A stretch of 64,000 bases of DNA from Chloroflexota bacterium (GCA_021323855.1 JAJPKE010000016.1:62001-126000); one strand, 5' to 3'. Shown: positions 52,216-61,441, numbered from the stretch's first letter. The notes: generated by a model not told the origin, from the letters alone. Made by a program: numbers and translations.

Positions 52216-54186
52216 GTGACACGTATTCTTGATACTATTGATAGCCCGGCGCAACTCAAGGCGCTGTCGCCGGTGGAGCTAGATCAACTTGCCGCAGAGA
52301 TGCGCCAGGAAATCATCGAAACGGTGGCCCTGCGCGGCGGGCATCTGGCACCAAACCTGGGGACGGTGGAACTGACACTGGCGCTGCATATCGCCTTCGA
52401 TACCCCTCATGATAAGCTGGTTTGGGACATTGGCCACCAGGCATATCCGCATAAGCTCGTGACGGGCCGGCGTGACCGTTTCCGCACCATCAAGCAGCTT
52501 GGCGGACTCTCCGGCTATCTGCGCCGCGATGAGAGCGAGTACGACGCCTTCGGCGCCAGCCACGCCAGCACCTCCATCTCAGCGGCGCTCGGCATGGCCG
52601 CCGCTCGCGATCTCCAGGGTGAAGACTATAAAGTGGTTGCCATCATCGGCGACGGCGCGCTAACCGGCGGCATGGCGCTCGAAGCCATCAATAACGCTGG
52701 CGCGATGCACAAAGATTTCATCATCGTCCTCAACGACAACGACAAGAGCATTTCAGATAACGTCGGCGCGCTGCACACCTATCTTGGCAGAATCCGTTCG
52801 GATAAGACCTTCCGCAACTTGCGCAATGTCGTCAAGAGTTCGCTGGATCATGTCCCCGGCGGCAATCTGGCGAAAGAGATGGCTGGACGTACAGCACGCA
52901 GCGCCAAAGAGTTTGTGTTGCCCAGCAAGAGCGGCGTCATCTTCGAGGAGCTTGGCTTTACCTTCCTCGGCCCCTTCGACGGACATGATACCCAACATCT
53001 GATTGACGTGTTCCGCAACGCCAGAGAGATGCACGGTCCGCTTATCATCCAGGTGATTACCAAGAAGGGGCGCGGCTGCGACTATGCCGAGGCCGAGCCG
53101 ACCAAGTTCCACGGTCCCGGCGCGTATGATCCGCTCACCGGCGAGATGAAGAAGAAGCAGGGTGAGCCACCGAAATATCAGGATGTCTTTGCTGAGGCGC
53201 TGGTGGAGCTTGCCCGCAAAGACCCCACTATCGTTGGCATCACGGCGGCGATGGCCGAGGGCACTTCGCTCTATAAGCTGCAAGAGGCGCTGCCGGAACG
53301 CTATTTTGATGTTGGCATCGCGGAGCAGCACGCCATCACCTTCGCCGCCGGCCTCGCCTGCGAAGGGATGCGCCCGGTGGCGGCGATCTACTCGACCTTC
53401 ATGCAGCGCGCCTTCGATCAGGTCATCCACGATGTGTGCGTGCAGAACCTGCATGTGGTGCTGCCGATGGACCGCGCCGGCCTGGTGGGCGAAGACGGGC
53501 ATACACAACAGGGCGCTTTCGACATCGCCTTCATGCGCATGATTCCCAATATGCACGTCATGGCGCCGAAGGACGAGAACGAACTGCGCCATATGCTCTA
53601 TACGGCGCTCTATATGGAGGGGCCGGTCTCGCTCCGCTATCCTCGCGGCTCTGGCCTGGGTGTGGCCATCGATAAAGAATTCCAGATGCTCCCCATCGGC
53701 AAGGCTGAACTGCTGACGCCGGAAGATGAGATTGAGCAGGCGGAGTGCGCAGTGCTGGGCTTTGGTAACATGGTAGCTCCCGCGCTTCAGGCGGTTCAGG
53801 AATTGGCGAGCGAGGAGGATATTCACGCGGTCGCCGTGAATGCGCGCTGGGCCAAGCCGCTGGATGAAGAACTGATCCTGCGCCTCGCCCGCGCCACTCG
53901 CTGCCTCGTCACCATCGAGGATGGGTCGGCAATGGGCGGCTTTGGCAGCGCGGTCAGCGAACTGCTGCACGCCCATGACCTGCACGACGTGCGCCTCAAG
54001 GTGATCGGCCTGCCGGATATCTTCGTCGAGCATGGCGCGCCGGCCATCCTGCGCGAACTCTACGGCCTTTCCAGTGGCCATGTCAAGGAAGTGGTGCGAA
54101 ACCTCGTGCGTCCTGGCACGCACAGCCCGGCTTATCCAGTTGACCGCGCTGAGAAGGCTCAGCAAGCTGAGAAGAAGGCGCGCTGA
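52216..54186 (+). CDS. dxs: 1-deoxy-D-xylulose-5-phosphate synthase
   Basis: Dxs joins pyruvate and glyceraldehyde 3-phosphate with thiamine diphosphate, the first step of the MEP isoprenoid pathway. It starts at GTG 52216 with AAGGAGAG about 14 bp before it, and is 656 residues long. RGGHLAPNLGTVELTLALH, WDIGHQAYPHKL, IIGDGALTGGMALEAINNAG (thiamine-binding GDG) and the transketolase-type YFDVGIAEQHAITFAAGLAC are the family signatures. DRAGLVGEDGHTQQGAFD is also conserved. It appears alone, with a long leader before and a strong terminator after it. Thiamine kinase thiL is 6 kb away, a loose cofactor link. Confidence 0.98.
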   Translation: MTRILDTIDSPAQLKALSPVELDQLAAEMRQEIIETVALRGGHLAPNLGTVELTLALHIAFDTPHDKLVWDIGHQAYPHKLVTGRRDRFRTIKQLGGLSGYLRRDESEYDAFGASHASTSISAALGMAAARDLQGEDYKVVAIIGDGALTGGMALEAINNAGAMHKDFIIVLNDNDKSISDNVGALHTYLGRIRSDKTFRNLRNVVKSSLDHVPGGNLAKEMAGRTARSAKEFVLPSKSGVIFEELGFTFLGPFDGHDTQHLIDVFRNAREMHGPLIIQVITKKGRGCDYAEAEPTKFHGPGAYDPLTGEMKKKQGEPPKYQDVFAEALVELARKDPTIVGITAAMAEGTSLYKLQEALPERYFDVGIAEQHAITFAAGLACEGMRPVAAIYSTFMQRAFDQVIHDVCVQNLHVVLPMDRAGLVGEDGHTQQGAFDIAFMRMIPNMHVMAPKDENELRHMLYTALYMEGPVSLRYPRGSGLGVAIDKEFQMLPIGKAELLTPEDEIEQAECAVLGFGNMVAPALQAVQELASEEDIHAVAVNARWAKPLDEELILRLARATRCLVTIEDGSAMGGFGSAVSELLHAHDLHDVRLKVIGLPDIFVEHGAPAILRELYGLSSGHVKEVVRNLVRPGTHSPAYPVDRAEKAQQAEKKAR

Positions 54187-54214
54187 AGCGATCCTTCTCA
54201 TCAACACATAACCG

Positions 54215-54241
54215 GCGGCTGCTATGTAGCAGCCGCTTTTT
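54215..54241 (+). terminator. Intrinsic terminator of dxs
   Basis: GCGGCTGCTA (54215-54224) and TAGCAGCCGC (54227-54236) form a perfect 10-bp stem, followed by TTTTT. It lies 28 bp after the dxs stop. Confidence 0.95.
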
Positions 54242-54454
54242 CCTGGGCTGTTTGGGCAAATTCCCTCGCTCAATCCAATGTGAAACGCCCCACTGTAGAC
54301 CAGAGTAGACCATTACCAGCCGCCTCATCCGTTGTATCTATGCAGTTGCTGAACAGGCGGCGAGAAACGGCATCAAACTTGCATGTTGGCAAAGCATACG
54401 ATAGTATTTTTCTATGGGATGGCGGCTCGAGGAATTTGTAGAGGAGGGTAGGGA

Positions 54455-56026
54455 ATGTTTACGCGAGACGAGTTGATTGCCGCCGCCAATACGCGGCCAA
54501 TCGGTGGCATCCTGCCGATGCGCTTCGCAGGCGGCGCAATTGATAGCCGGATGGTGCAGCGTGGCGAACTCTTCATCGCATTGCGTGGGGAGCAGACCGA
54601 CGGCCACCTCTTCATTGGCGCGGCGGTGCGCGCGGGCGCCTCGGCGATTCTGTGCAGCAGACCGCACGAGGAGGCGTTGGCGCGCGGCATCCCGCAACTC
54701 GTCGTCCAGGACCCGCTCGATGTCCTTCAGCGTCTGGCACAGCGACATCTGCGCCGCCATCCCTCGGTCCGCGTGATTGCTGTGACGGGGAGCAATGGCA
54801 AAACCAGCGTCAAGGAGGCGACCGCGTGGCTGCTGCAATCGCTGGCCCCCACCCTCAAAACCTATGGCAACCTGAACACCGAAACCGGCCTCCCGCTGAC
54901 GTTGCTACGTCTGAATCCCGAACACCGTTTTGCCGTGCTGGAGATGGGCGCGCAATGGGTGGGTGAAATCGCGCGCCTCTGTCGCATTGCGCCGCCCGAT
55001 ATTGCCGTCGTCACAGTCGTCGGGCCGGAACACCTAGAATTTTTTGGCAGCATGGAGAATGTGGCGCTAGCGGAGAGCGAGGCAGTGGCGGCGTTGCCTA
55101 GCGATGGCGTCGCCGTCCTGAACGACGATGATCGCGTCGTGCGCAGGATGGTAAGGCGCACGTCTGCGCGTGTGGTGACATATGGGCACCGGCCCAACGC
55201 CGCTGTGCGTGCGCAGCGGGTGAGTCCCATCATGCCAATGGGCCTCAGTTACCGCTTTACGCTCTCCTATGGCAATCAGGTAGCGCGGGTCGTTCTCAAC
55301 ACGCCTGGCGCGCACGCGGTGACGACGGCGCTGGCGGCGGCAGGCGTCGCGCTCAATTGCGGCATGAGCGTACAGGCGGTGGCTGCTGGCCTGGGCGAAA
55401 TACGTCCGATGAAGCGGCGCGGCGAAATCAAAGCGGGCATCAACGGGACGACGCTGATAGATGACAGCTATAATGCCAATCGCCAGTCCGCCGAGGCGGC
55501 CATCGAACTGCTGAAACGCGCCAGCCTGACGCCTGGCGCGCGGCGCTGGTTCATCTTTGGCGACATGCTGGAACTCGGCTCCTATGCGCATGGTGAACAC
55601 GCCGGCGTCGGGCTGGCGGCGGCGGCGGCGGTTGACGAACTGGTGCTGGTTGGCACGGAGGTGCAGGCGACGGCTGAGACCGCCGCTGACGCTGGCATGC
55701 GCCCAGAGCAGATTCACTATTATCCCGCGAAGCTCTCGCAGCCGGGCGAACTGGCGCGCGCCCGCCAGGAAGCGGCGGCGTATGTGCGCGCGCATGCCCA
55801 GCCGGGCGATCTACTGCTGGTCAAGGGGTCGCTGGGCGTCGGCATGGACGCAATTGTCGCCGAATTACAGGAACAGCGCGCCGGAAACCGCACGCAGACC
55901 GATATCACCACGCGCCTGCATCACCTGGAACAGCATCCGGCGCAGCCACCAGCTTCCGATACGCCGAAGCAGCATCCAGATACCCCGCCCGATATGGACG
56001 ACGCTCCTGGCGACCTCACACCCTGA
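54455..56026 (+). CDS. murF: UDP-N-acetylmuramoyl-tripeptide--D-alanyl-D-alanine ligase
   Basis: MurF adds D-Ala-D-Ala to the UDP-MurNAc-tripeptide with ATP, the last soluble step of peptidoglycan precursor synthesis. The start at ATG 54455 has GAGGAGGG upstream. The N-terminal domain has GAIDSRMVQRGELFIAL, the ATP P-loop VTGSNGKTSVKEA lies at 110-122 (Lys116), and NLNTETGLPLTLL, LIDDSYNANRQSAEAA and FIFGDMLELGSYAHGEH are the family's key motifs. At 523 residues it is longer than usual because of a Pro/Thr/Asp-rich C-terminal tail of about 50 residues. It stands apart from other mur genes here. Confidence 0.96.
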   Translation: MFTRDELIAAANTRPIGGILPMRFAGGAIDSRMVQRGELFIALRGEQTDGHLFIGAAVRAGASAILCSRPHEEALARGIPQLVVQDPLDVLQRLAQRHLRRHPSVRVIAVTGSNGKTSVKEATAWLLQSLAPTLKTYGNLNTETGLPLTLLRLNPEHRFAVLEMGAQWVGEIARLCRIAPPDIAVVTVVGPEHLEFFGSMENVALAESEAVAALPSDGVAVLNDDDRVVRRMVRRTSARVVTYGHRPNAAVRAQRVSPIMPMGLSYRFTLSYGNQVARVVLNTPGAHAVTTALAAAGVALNCGMSVQAVAAGLGEIRPMKRRGEIKAGINGTTLIDDSYNANRQSAEAAIELLKRASLTPGARRWFIFGDMLELGSYAHGEHAGVGLAAAAAVDELVLVGTEVQATAETAADAGMRPEQIHYYPAKLSQPGELARARQEAAAYVRAHAQPGDLLLVKGSLGVGMDAIVAELQEQRAGNRTQTDITTRLHHLEQHPAQPPASDTPKQHPDTPPDMDDAPGDLTP

Positions 56027-56043
56027 CCTGAATAGGGCGGTTG

Positions 56044-56376
56044 CTATCGTTGCATGGGGAGGTGGGAGGCTTCCCACTCATCCGTGCCGCCTTCCACGTT
56101 GATGGCGTGGTCCCAGCCCTGGCGCTGGATGAACATCGCGGCCATCAGGCTGCGCTGCCCGGTGTGGCAGATAAAAAGCGCGTCGCCTGTGCGCGGCACC
56201 TCAGTGTATCGCTCCCGGAACTCGCTCAGCGGAATACTGACGGCGTCCTGCGCGTGGCCTTCCTGGTATTCATCCGGCTCACGAACATCTATCAAGGCGG
56301 CGCCTTCTTCGCGCATGCGCCGCCAGGCTTCGGCTGGCGTGATCGAAGGAATGGCTGTTCGGTTTGGGTGCGTCAT
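56044..56376 (-). CDS. Rhodanese-like domain protein
   Basis: This 110-residue single-domain protein has the rhodanese pattern: ITPAEAWRRMREEGAALIDVREPDEYQEGH (in parts) and FICHTGQRS with the active-site Cys70. GWDHAINVEGGTDEW is the usual C-terminal motif. The loop length (C-x5 with Ser after) suggests sulfur transfer rather than phosphatase activity. The gene runs opposite to murF and ends 17 bp from its stop. The sulfur acceptor is unknown. Confidence 0.92.
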   Translation of the reverse strand: MTHPNRTAIPSITPAEAWRRMREEGAALIDVREPDEYQEGHAQDAVSIPLSEFRERYTEVPRTGDALFICHTGQRSLMAAMFIQRQGWDHAINVEGGTDEWEASHLPMQR

Positions 56377-56591
56377 CTTCGCCTTTAGCTCCTCTATGAT
56401 GATAGCCGCTGCTCTCCCTCTCAGTTGATGAGGTGATCCATGTCTCTTGCGACTATTCTAGTTGAGATTATACCGGCGATATCGCGTATATCCCAACCAG
56501 GTAGCGCAATGGATGGCCCGCTGGTGCTATGCTGATACAAATTCTCATATGCAGCGTTGGTGAGTGGTTGATGATAGAGAAAGCGTGAGTT
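56377..56591. other. Spacer upstream of the FAD oxidoreductase gene
   Basis: No gene is seen. It serves as divergent promoter space for the rhodanese and oxidoreductase genes. No clear boxes or palindromes were found. Confidence 0.35.
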
Positions 56592-57854
56592 GTGGCAATG
56601 GGAAGCGTCTCATACTGGCAGGCCGAACGTGACCAAGTGGTAGGCGAACCCGCGAGCGCGGGCCAGTTGCAGGGAGCAGCCGAAACCGACATAGCCATCA
56701 TCGGTGCTGGCATCACTGGCACGTCTGCGGCCCTCTGGCTGGCGCGGGCTGGGGCGCAGGTCGCCATCGTGGAGGCGCGTGCCGTGGCGGCGGGCGCCAG
56801 CGGACGCAACGGCGGCTTTCTGCTCGGCGGCACGTCTGAGACGTATGTAGACTCCATCGAACGTTACGGGCATGAGCGCAGCAAGCGCATCTGGGCGTTC
56901 TCTCAGGCCAACAATGCGCTGGCCGTCGAGATCATTGCAGCGTTAGGCGCATCCGGCTGGTCATGCGGCTACCAGCGCACCGGCAGCCTGCGCATCGCGG
57001 CTTCCGAGGAGGAGTTTGCGGAGCACCACCGTAGCGTCGCGTTGCTGGCTGCCGATGGCTGGCACGCTGAACTGGTGGAGCGCGCGCAACTCCCCGCCTG
57101 CCTGCAATCGCACTACCAGGGCGGCATCTACTACCCGGAGGATGGCGAGATTCAGCCTGCGCTGCTGGTGACGGGACTGGCGCGGCTGGCGCGCGATGCG
57201 GGCGCAGTCTTCTACGATCACAGCCCAGTCTCCGCGATAGAGCGCACAGCGACGGGATTCATCGTGCAGACGCCAATCGGCACGCTGAACGCGCGCACGC
57301 TCATCCTGGCGGCCAACGCCTGGTTGCCGGAAGTAGGGAAGCTGCTCGGCGCTGATTGGCTGGCGCAACATATCGAGCCGACGCGCGGGCAGATGCTGGC
57401 AACGGCGCCGGTCAGCGAGCGGCTTTTCGAGTGCCCCTGCTACGCCAATGAGGGCTACGAATATTTTCGCCAGCTTGCGGATGGGCGGCTGGTCATCGGT
57501 GGCTGGCGCAACACCTCATTTGCGACGGAATATACGAGCGATGAGACGGCGGGCGGCGTCGTACAGGATCAACTCGAACGCTTTCTCCGCGAGACGCTGC
57601 GCCAGCCACAGGCGCAGATCGAGCGGCGCTGGGCAGGCATCATGGCGTTCTCCTCGGATGGCTTGCCGCTCATCGGCAACCTTCCCGGCGTCCCCGGCTG
57701 CTACATAGCTGGCGGCTACACCGGACACGGCAACGCCTACGCGCTGCTTGCCGCGCGCATGATTGCCGGCGACATCACCGGGCGCTCCCAGGAGTATCAG
57801 GAATATGCCAACCTGTTCGCTCCGGAGCGGTTGCTGGCGCAGGGCGAGGCATAG
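56592..57854 (+). CDS. FAD-dependent oxidoreductase, DAO family
   Basis: This 420-residue flavoprotein (GTG 56592; ATG 56598 possible) has the dinucleotide motif IAIIGAGITGTSAALWLARAG and a strand end VEARAVAAGASGRNGGFL, the second typical of DadA/glycine oxidase/gamma-glutamylputrescine oxidase. The C-terminus has RWAGIMAFSSDGLPLIGNLP and YIAGGYTGHGNAYAL, the usual FAD-sealing block. It likely oxidises an amino acid or amine. The next gene starts 5 bp after its stop, so both are coupled. Confidence 0.88.
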   Translation: MAMGSVSYWQAERDQVVGEPASAGQLQGAAETDIAIIGAGITGTSAALWLARAGAQVAIVEARAVAAGASGRNGGFLLGGTSETYVDSIERYGHERSKRIWAFSQANNALAVEIIAALGASGWSCGYQRTGSLRIAASEEEFAEHHRSVALLAADGWHAELVERAQLPACLQSHYQGGIYYPEDGEIQPALLVTGLARLARDAGAVFYDHSPVSAIERTATGFIVQTPIGTLNARTLILAANAWLPEVGKLLGADWLAQHIEPTRGQMLATAPVSERLFECPCYANEGYEYFRQLADGRLVIGGWRNTSFATEYTSDETAGGVVQDQLERFLRETLRQPQAQIERRWAGIMAFSSDGLPLIGNLPGVPGCYIAGGYTGHGNAYALLAARMIAGDITGRSQEYQEYANLFAPERLLAQGEA

Positions 57855-57859
57855 GATTT

Positions 57860-58357
57860 ATGCCAAGTATGTCTCAACTGCAGCCTGGAGCGCGTATCGT
57901 TGTGCAGAAGCTGGATACACGTGGCGTCTGCACGCTCACGTATGATGCAGTGGTAGCTGAGGTGTTGCCCAATGGTCTGCGGCTCGATGCGCGCTGGACA
58001 CGCCCGGCGCTGGCGCTGGGCTATACCACCTTTGAGACGGGCGACCACTTCACCGAGTGGTACTTTACCGACCGCTGGTATAACATCTTTGAGATTGCGT
58101 CACCGGATGGCAGGCGCAAAGGCTGGTATTGCAATATCACGGAGCCAGCGCAGATCGTAGATCATACGCTCTCCAACCGCGATTTATTGCTTGATCTCTG
58201 GGTAAATCCAGATTACAGCATGATCGTGCTGGACGAAGATGAGTTTGCAGAGGATACGGCGCTCACCCCGGAGACGCGCGCAAAGGCGCTGGCAACGCTT
58301 GCAGAATTGTGCGCCATCGTCGAACGGCATGAGCCACCATTTGATGACAATCTGTAG
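57860..58357 (+). CDS. DUF402-type protein (FomD/Ntdp-like)
   Basis: This 165-residue protein has the DUF402 pattern: TTFETGDHFTEWYFTDRWYN, then KGWYCNITEPAQI and LDLWVNPDYSMIVLDEDEFAE, where the acidic residues can bind metal. Relatives include nucleoside di/triphosphatases (Ntdp, YtkQ-type) and FomD, which cleaves a nucleotide ester. The start ATG is 5 bp after the oxidoreductase stop. The role is probably hydrolysis of a nucleotide or nucleotide ester, which is inference from the family. Confidence 0.85.
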   Translation: MPSMSQLQPGARIVVQKLDTRGVCTLTYDAVVAEVLPNGLRLDARWTRPALALGYTTFETGDHFTEWYFTDRWYNIFEIASPDGRRKGWYCNITEPAQIVDHTLSNRDLLLDLWVNPDYSMIVLDEDEFAEDTALTPETRAKALATLAELCAIVERHEPPFDDNL

Positions 58358-58378
58358 CGTCTCGTCGCATGCACAAAG

Positions 58379-58393
58379 ACTCTCATCGAGAGT
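58379..58393. terminator. Small hairpin between convergent DUF402 and MarR genes
   Basis: ACTCTC (58379-58384) and GAGAGT (58388-58393) form a 6-bp stem with a 3-nt loop between two converging genes. It is short and lacks a T-run, so termination is a weak guess. Confidence 0.35.
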
Positions 58394-58403
58394 AGAGTGA
58401 ATA

Positions 58404-58892
58404 TCACTCGCTAAGAATTGCAATCAACGCTCGTAGCAGTCGCACCAACTGCTGATACTCATCTTGGCCAAGACGAGCCGCCCACGACGCCTCGATCTGG
58501 CGGATCACTTCGCGCACAGTATCCTCGACGGCTCGCCCGCGCGCCGTGAGCCGCAGAACCTTCGCGCGCCGGTCGGCTGGATCAGGAACGCGCTCGATAT
58601 ACCCACTCGCCTCAAGGTCGTCCACCAGATAGCCCATAGATTGCTTAGTGAGCAACGCCGCCTCGGCGAGCGCCGTCAGCCGGATACCTTCAGGCGGCAA
58701 GTGCTGGAAGACCGTAAAGTGGGCCGGGCGAATATCACCGAAACCGGCCTCTGCTAGCCCTGCCAGCACTTGTCGGGTCGCTGCCTCGCGTGGAATGCGC
58801 AGCAACGCGCCAATCATGCGTCGGTCCTCCGGCACGTCTGGCGCTTTCGTCTCCTCTACGCGCATGTGTTGCTCATCCAATTTACCAGACAT
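58404..58892 (-). CDS. MarR-family transcription regulator
   Basis: I chose the ATG at 58892 with AGGAGA 7 bp upstream, giving 162 residues. The winged helix shows IRPAHFTVFQHLPPEGIRLTALAEAALLTKQSMGYLVDDLEASGYIERV (in parts) followed by PADRRAKVLRLTARGRAV, the classic MarR recognition helix and DRR wing. It forms a dimer and usually represses itself and a divergent gene, here the small membrane protein at 59027. Its control region carries repeats and a palindrome. Confidence 0.93.
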   Translation of the reverse strand: MSGKLDEQHMRVEETKAPDVPEDRRMIGALLRIPREAATRQVLAGLAEAGFGDIRPAHFTVFQHLPPEGIRLTALAEAALLTKQSMGYLVDDLEASGYIERVPDPADRRAKVLRLTARGRAVEDTVREVIRQIEASWAARLGQDEYQQLVRLLRALIAILSE

Positions 58893-58917
58893 CGCACTTC
58901 TCCTCTCAATACTGGTC

Positions 58918-58999
58918 TTGACAAACAAGTCAGGGAGTCTTACTATATTGTCAGAGAGATTTACTATTCGGTAATCTCACTGTCTGATGATCTTACTAT
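58918..58999. promoter_or_regulatory. Divergent MarR control region with phased repeats
   Basis: On the plus strand TTGACA (58918-58923) and TACTAT (58941-58946) are 17 bp apart, a likely promoter of the membrane-protein gene. TTACTAT occurs at 58940, 58961 and 58993, 21 and 32 bp apart. GAGATTTAC and GGTAATCTC around 58957-58978 form an imperfect palindrome typical of a MarR site. Confidence 0.7.
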
Positions 59000-59026
59000 A
59001 TCACGAGGTGCTGAGGGGAGATGCAG

Positions 59027-59428
59027 ATGAGTCAGTTGGTGCGTTGGTTCATGAAAGGTTTCTTCTGGGGGCCACCGAGCCACAAACGTGTGGCCTGGCT
59101 CGGTGGACTGGCTGGCCTAGTGGTGGTGGCTCTACCGCTGGTCATCGCCGTCTTTGGCAAGGGAGGGCATCCGCTGTTTCTACTTGCCCTTGCCTTTGCC
59201 GGTCTCGCTGAAACGGGGTGGGCCGTCGAACTCCTACCAAGACGGCAGATTATGCTGGCCGGTTGGGGTCGAGTGGCCCGCTGGCTCTGCGCCATCGTCG
59301 GATTGGCGCTGGCAGCAATCAGCACGCTGGCTCAACTGGCGCCAGTCTGGTTCGCAGGGATCGTTGCCTTTGGCGCGCTGCTGCTAATCTTCGAAATGGG
59401 GCCTGGTGGATTCGCCAATCGTCCCTGA
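59027..59428 (+). CDS. Small membrane protein, likely MarR target
   Basis: ATG 59027 has GGGGAG 6 bp upstream, and gives 133 residues; ATG 59021 would overlap that site. The cytosolic start MSQLVRWFMKGFFWGPPSHKR, in parts, is followed by four hydrophobic segments near 24-45, 48-66, 84-103 and 107-125. No family was recognised. It is divergent from the MarR gene and shares its control region, so it probably belongs to that regulon. Confidence 0.72.
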   Translation: MSQLVRWFMKGFFWGPPSHKRVAWLGGLAGLVVVALPLVIAVFGKGGHPLFLLALAFAGLAETGWAVELLPRRQIMLAGWGRVARWLCAIVGLALAAISTLAQLAPVWFAGIVAFGALLLIFEMGPGGFANRP

Positions 59429-59452
59429 TCTCAAGAATCGAGCAACGATTAC

Positions 59453-60163
59453 CTACATCGTAGCCTGTGGCGACTCATAGAGTAGCGTGCGGCAGATGGC
59501 GACCACCCGGTTGCCGATATCTTCGAGGCAGACGCCGATCAGCAGCAGCCGTTGCAGGCGTGCGGCGTTGCGGGGAAACGCGCCTATGGCGACTTCGATC
59601 ATGCGCTTGAACGCCAAGAAGCACTGGTCAAGTTCTGCGTCTTCCATCACTAGCCGGCGCGCCATTGCCGAGCCACGCAGCGTCGTCACCATCACGCAGC
59701 CGCGCACTTCGACATACGTTTGCTTGAGCATCTGCACCAGCAGGGTCATGCCGCTGTCATTGCCGCTGATACGCGCAAGCTCCATCTCCGTGTTCCCGCC
59801 GAGCCACAGCGCGTGTTCGGCAATCTGGCGGCCGTCGTCGGCAATACGCGCGAACTCGGCGGCGATTTGCTGTAACTCTACGATGCGGCGCAACTGGTCG
59901 CCAGCCGGCATATGCACGGCCAGCAACGTCAGCGCCGCCTGGTGAATCGAGCGATAAATCTGCGCACAGACGCGCTCGGTCTCTATCGCAAACTGCGCTG
60001 CCTCTGCAGCATTGGGATAGAGCGCCGCTGAGGCGTTCTTGAAGATTTCTTCCGCGTAGAGGCCAAGCTCGGTGGTTTCATCAGAGAGGACACCGATCTC
60101 ATCATCGAGAGATTCTTCTTGTCTGAACATCGCCACGTCGTCCTGCCCCCACACCGTCTCCAT
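59453..60163 (-). CDS. PhoU-like protein
   Basis: I chose the ATG at 60163 (GAGAGG 9 bp upstream), giving 236 residues; an ATG at 60130 is possible. It is all helical and repeats a three-helix PhoU unit: LYAEEIFKNASAALYPNAAEAAQ and VCAQIYRSIHQAALTLLAVH, then LRRIVELQQIAAEFARIADDGRQIAEHAL in pieces, and again near the C-terminus MIEVAIGAFPRNAARLQRLLLIGVCLEDIGNRVV. PhoU links phosphate uptake and the PhoR kinase. No pst or pho genes are here, so it may be a general adaptor. It follows thiL on the same strand by 70 bp. Confidence 0.82.
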   Translation of the reverse strand: METVWGQDDVAMFRQEESLDDEIGVLSDETTELGLYAEEIFKNASAALYPNAAEAAQFAIETERVCAQIYRSIHQAALTLLAVHMPAGDQLRRIVELQQIAAEFARIADDGRQIAEHALWLGGNTEMELARISGNDSGMTLLVQMLKQTYVEVRGCVMVTTLRGSAMARRLVMEDAELDQCFLAFKRMIEVAIGAFPRNAARLQRLLLIGVCLEDIGNRVVAICRTLLYESPQATM

Positions 60164-60233
60164 AGCGCCCGACCTCTCGCGTAGCCCTTGACCCAACTGG
60201 CCCAACCCGGCGCAGCAGACGAGCTTCACTGGC

Positions 60234-61325
60234 TCAGCGTAGATGATCCCATCCACGCGGCTCAAGTGTTTCGAGCCTGCCGTCACTGAAATGCAGACGC
60301 ATCCCGTCCGCTTTATTTACAACACGGCCAATGACGTGACCTGTTCCACCTGCGCCTGCAATCGCCGCAAGCGCCTTCGCAACGTCCGCTTGCGCAACTG
60401 TGCAGAGCAGCTCGTAGTCTTCGCCACCATACAGCGCCAGCGAGAGGGGATCGCGCCCGCATGCTGTTGCCACTTCCGCCGCTGCCGGGTCCACCGGCAG
60501 CGCCGCCGCCTCCAGAACCACACCAACCTGGCTCGCCTCACAGATATGCCAGAGGTCGGCGGCCAGCCCATCGCTGATATCGAGCATCGCCGTCACAGCG
60601 CCGTTCGCGGCCAGCGCCTGCCCCACGGCCACTTGCGGACGCGGAGCGACCATCGCCCGGCGGATTCGTTCACGTATTTCTAGCGAAAAAGGTGCCGAAC
60701 TTGCATCATCTACAAAACTGGCATGCGTCATAGACCATAACACACCAGCCGCCGCCGCGCCAAGTGTGCCTGTCACCAGAATGGCGTCATTGACACGCGC
60801 GCCATCCCGTCGCAATGCCCGTTCACGCGCCACCATACCCAGCAGCGTGATGTCTATGCAGAACGGCCCGGTGGTGGCGGCGATATTCCCGCCGACCAGC
60901 GCAACATCGTATTGCCGTGCCAGCGCCCGCATACCTGCGTAGACATGCTCTAGCGCGTCCAACATCAGGCCATCTGGGATGAGCAGCGAGACCAGCGCCC
61001 AGCGTGGCTCTGCTCCCATTGCGGCGATATCGCTCAGGTTGACCGCCAGCGCCTTGTGCCCGATCTCTTCATCAGTCGCCAGGCCGCGAATGAAGTGCTT
61101 GCCCTCCACCTGCGCATCACATGTCGCCACGAGCAGCGCATCCGCGCCAGTATCGAGCAATGCCGCATCGTCACCCGCCGCCAGCACCACATCGTCCCGC
61201 GTTTCGAGTCCACTGGTGAGCCGCGCAATCAAGCCGAACTCGCCCAGGCGCGACAACTCATCGGCATCGTGCCCCGTATCTTGCGCTGTATCTTGCCTCG
61301 CATGATCGCTGTCTGTTGACGACAC
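60234..61325 (-). CDS. thiL: Thiamine-monophosphate kinase
   Basis: ThiL turns thiamine monophosphate into thiamine diphosphate with ATP. I chose GTG 61325 with GGGAGG 8 bp upstream; GTG 61340 is another option. After a polar N-terminus of about 25 residues, the family pattern is clear: LSRLGEFGLIARLTSG, VVLAAGDDAALL, EGKHFIRGLATDEEIGHKALAVNLSDIAAMGAEP (in parts), VGGNIAATTGPFCIDITLLG, AMLDISDGLAADLWHIC and GGEDYELLCTV. The metal-binding Asp residues in these blocks are kept. No thi biosynthesis genes are next to it. Confidence 0.96.
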   Translation of the reverse strand: MSSTDSDHARQDTAQDTGHDADELSRLGEFGLIARLTSGLETRDDVVLAAGDDAALLDTGADALLVATCDAQVEGKHFIRGLATDEEIGHKALAVNLSDIAAMGAEPRWALVSLLIPDGLMLDALEHVYAGMRALARQYDVALVGGNIAATTGPFCIDITLLGMVARERALRRDGARVNDAILVTGTLGAAAAGVLWSMTHASFVDDASSAPFSLEIRERIRRAMVAPRPQVAVGQALAANGAVTAMLDISDGLAADLWHICEASQVGVVLEAAALPVDPAAAEVATACGRDPLSLALYGGEDYELLCTVAQADVAKALAAIAGAGGTGHVIGRVVNKADGMRLHFSDGRLETLEPRGWDHLR

Positions 61326-61411
61326 AACAGCGCCTCCCACCCACTACTACACCCGGTCAGTATATGCCGGTTTGTCTCTCGCTGTAAAGCGGCACACTGT
61401 GCATAGCTAAT

Positions 61412-61433
61412 AGCTAGAATGTATTTTCTAGCT
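61412..61433 (-). terminator. Hairpin after the M16 peptidase gene
   Basis: AGCTAGAA (61412-61419) pairs with TTCTAGCT (61426-61433) around TGTATT. It lies 8 bp beyond the peptidase stop on the minus strand and before thiL. No long T-run follows, but the stem is perfect. Confidence 0.5.
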
Positions 61434-61441
61434 GGCTGGCG

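Noticed and set aside
51920-52219. 99-codon frame upstream of dxs
   Set aside because: It begins at or next to the predicted promoter, has no clear ribosome site and its C-terminal half is low in family signal; it is more likely leader.
52753-54273. 506-codon minus-strand frame opposite dxs
   Set aside because: It is antisense to dxs and has shadow composition.
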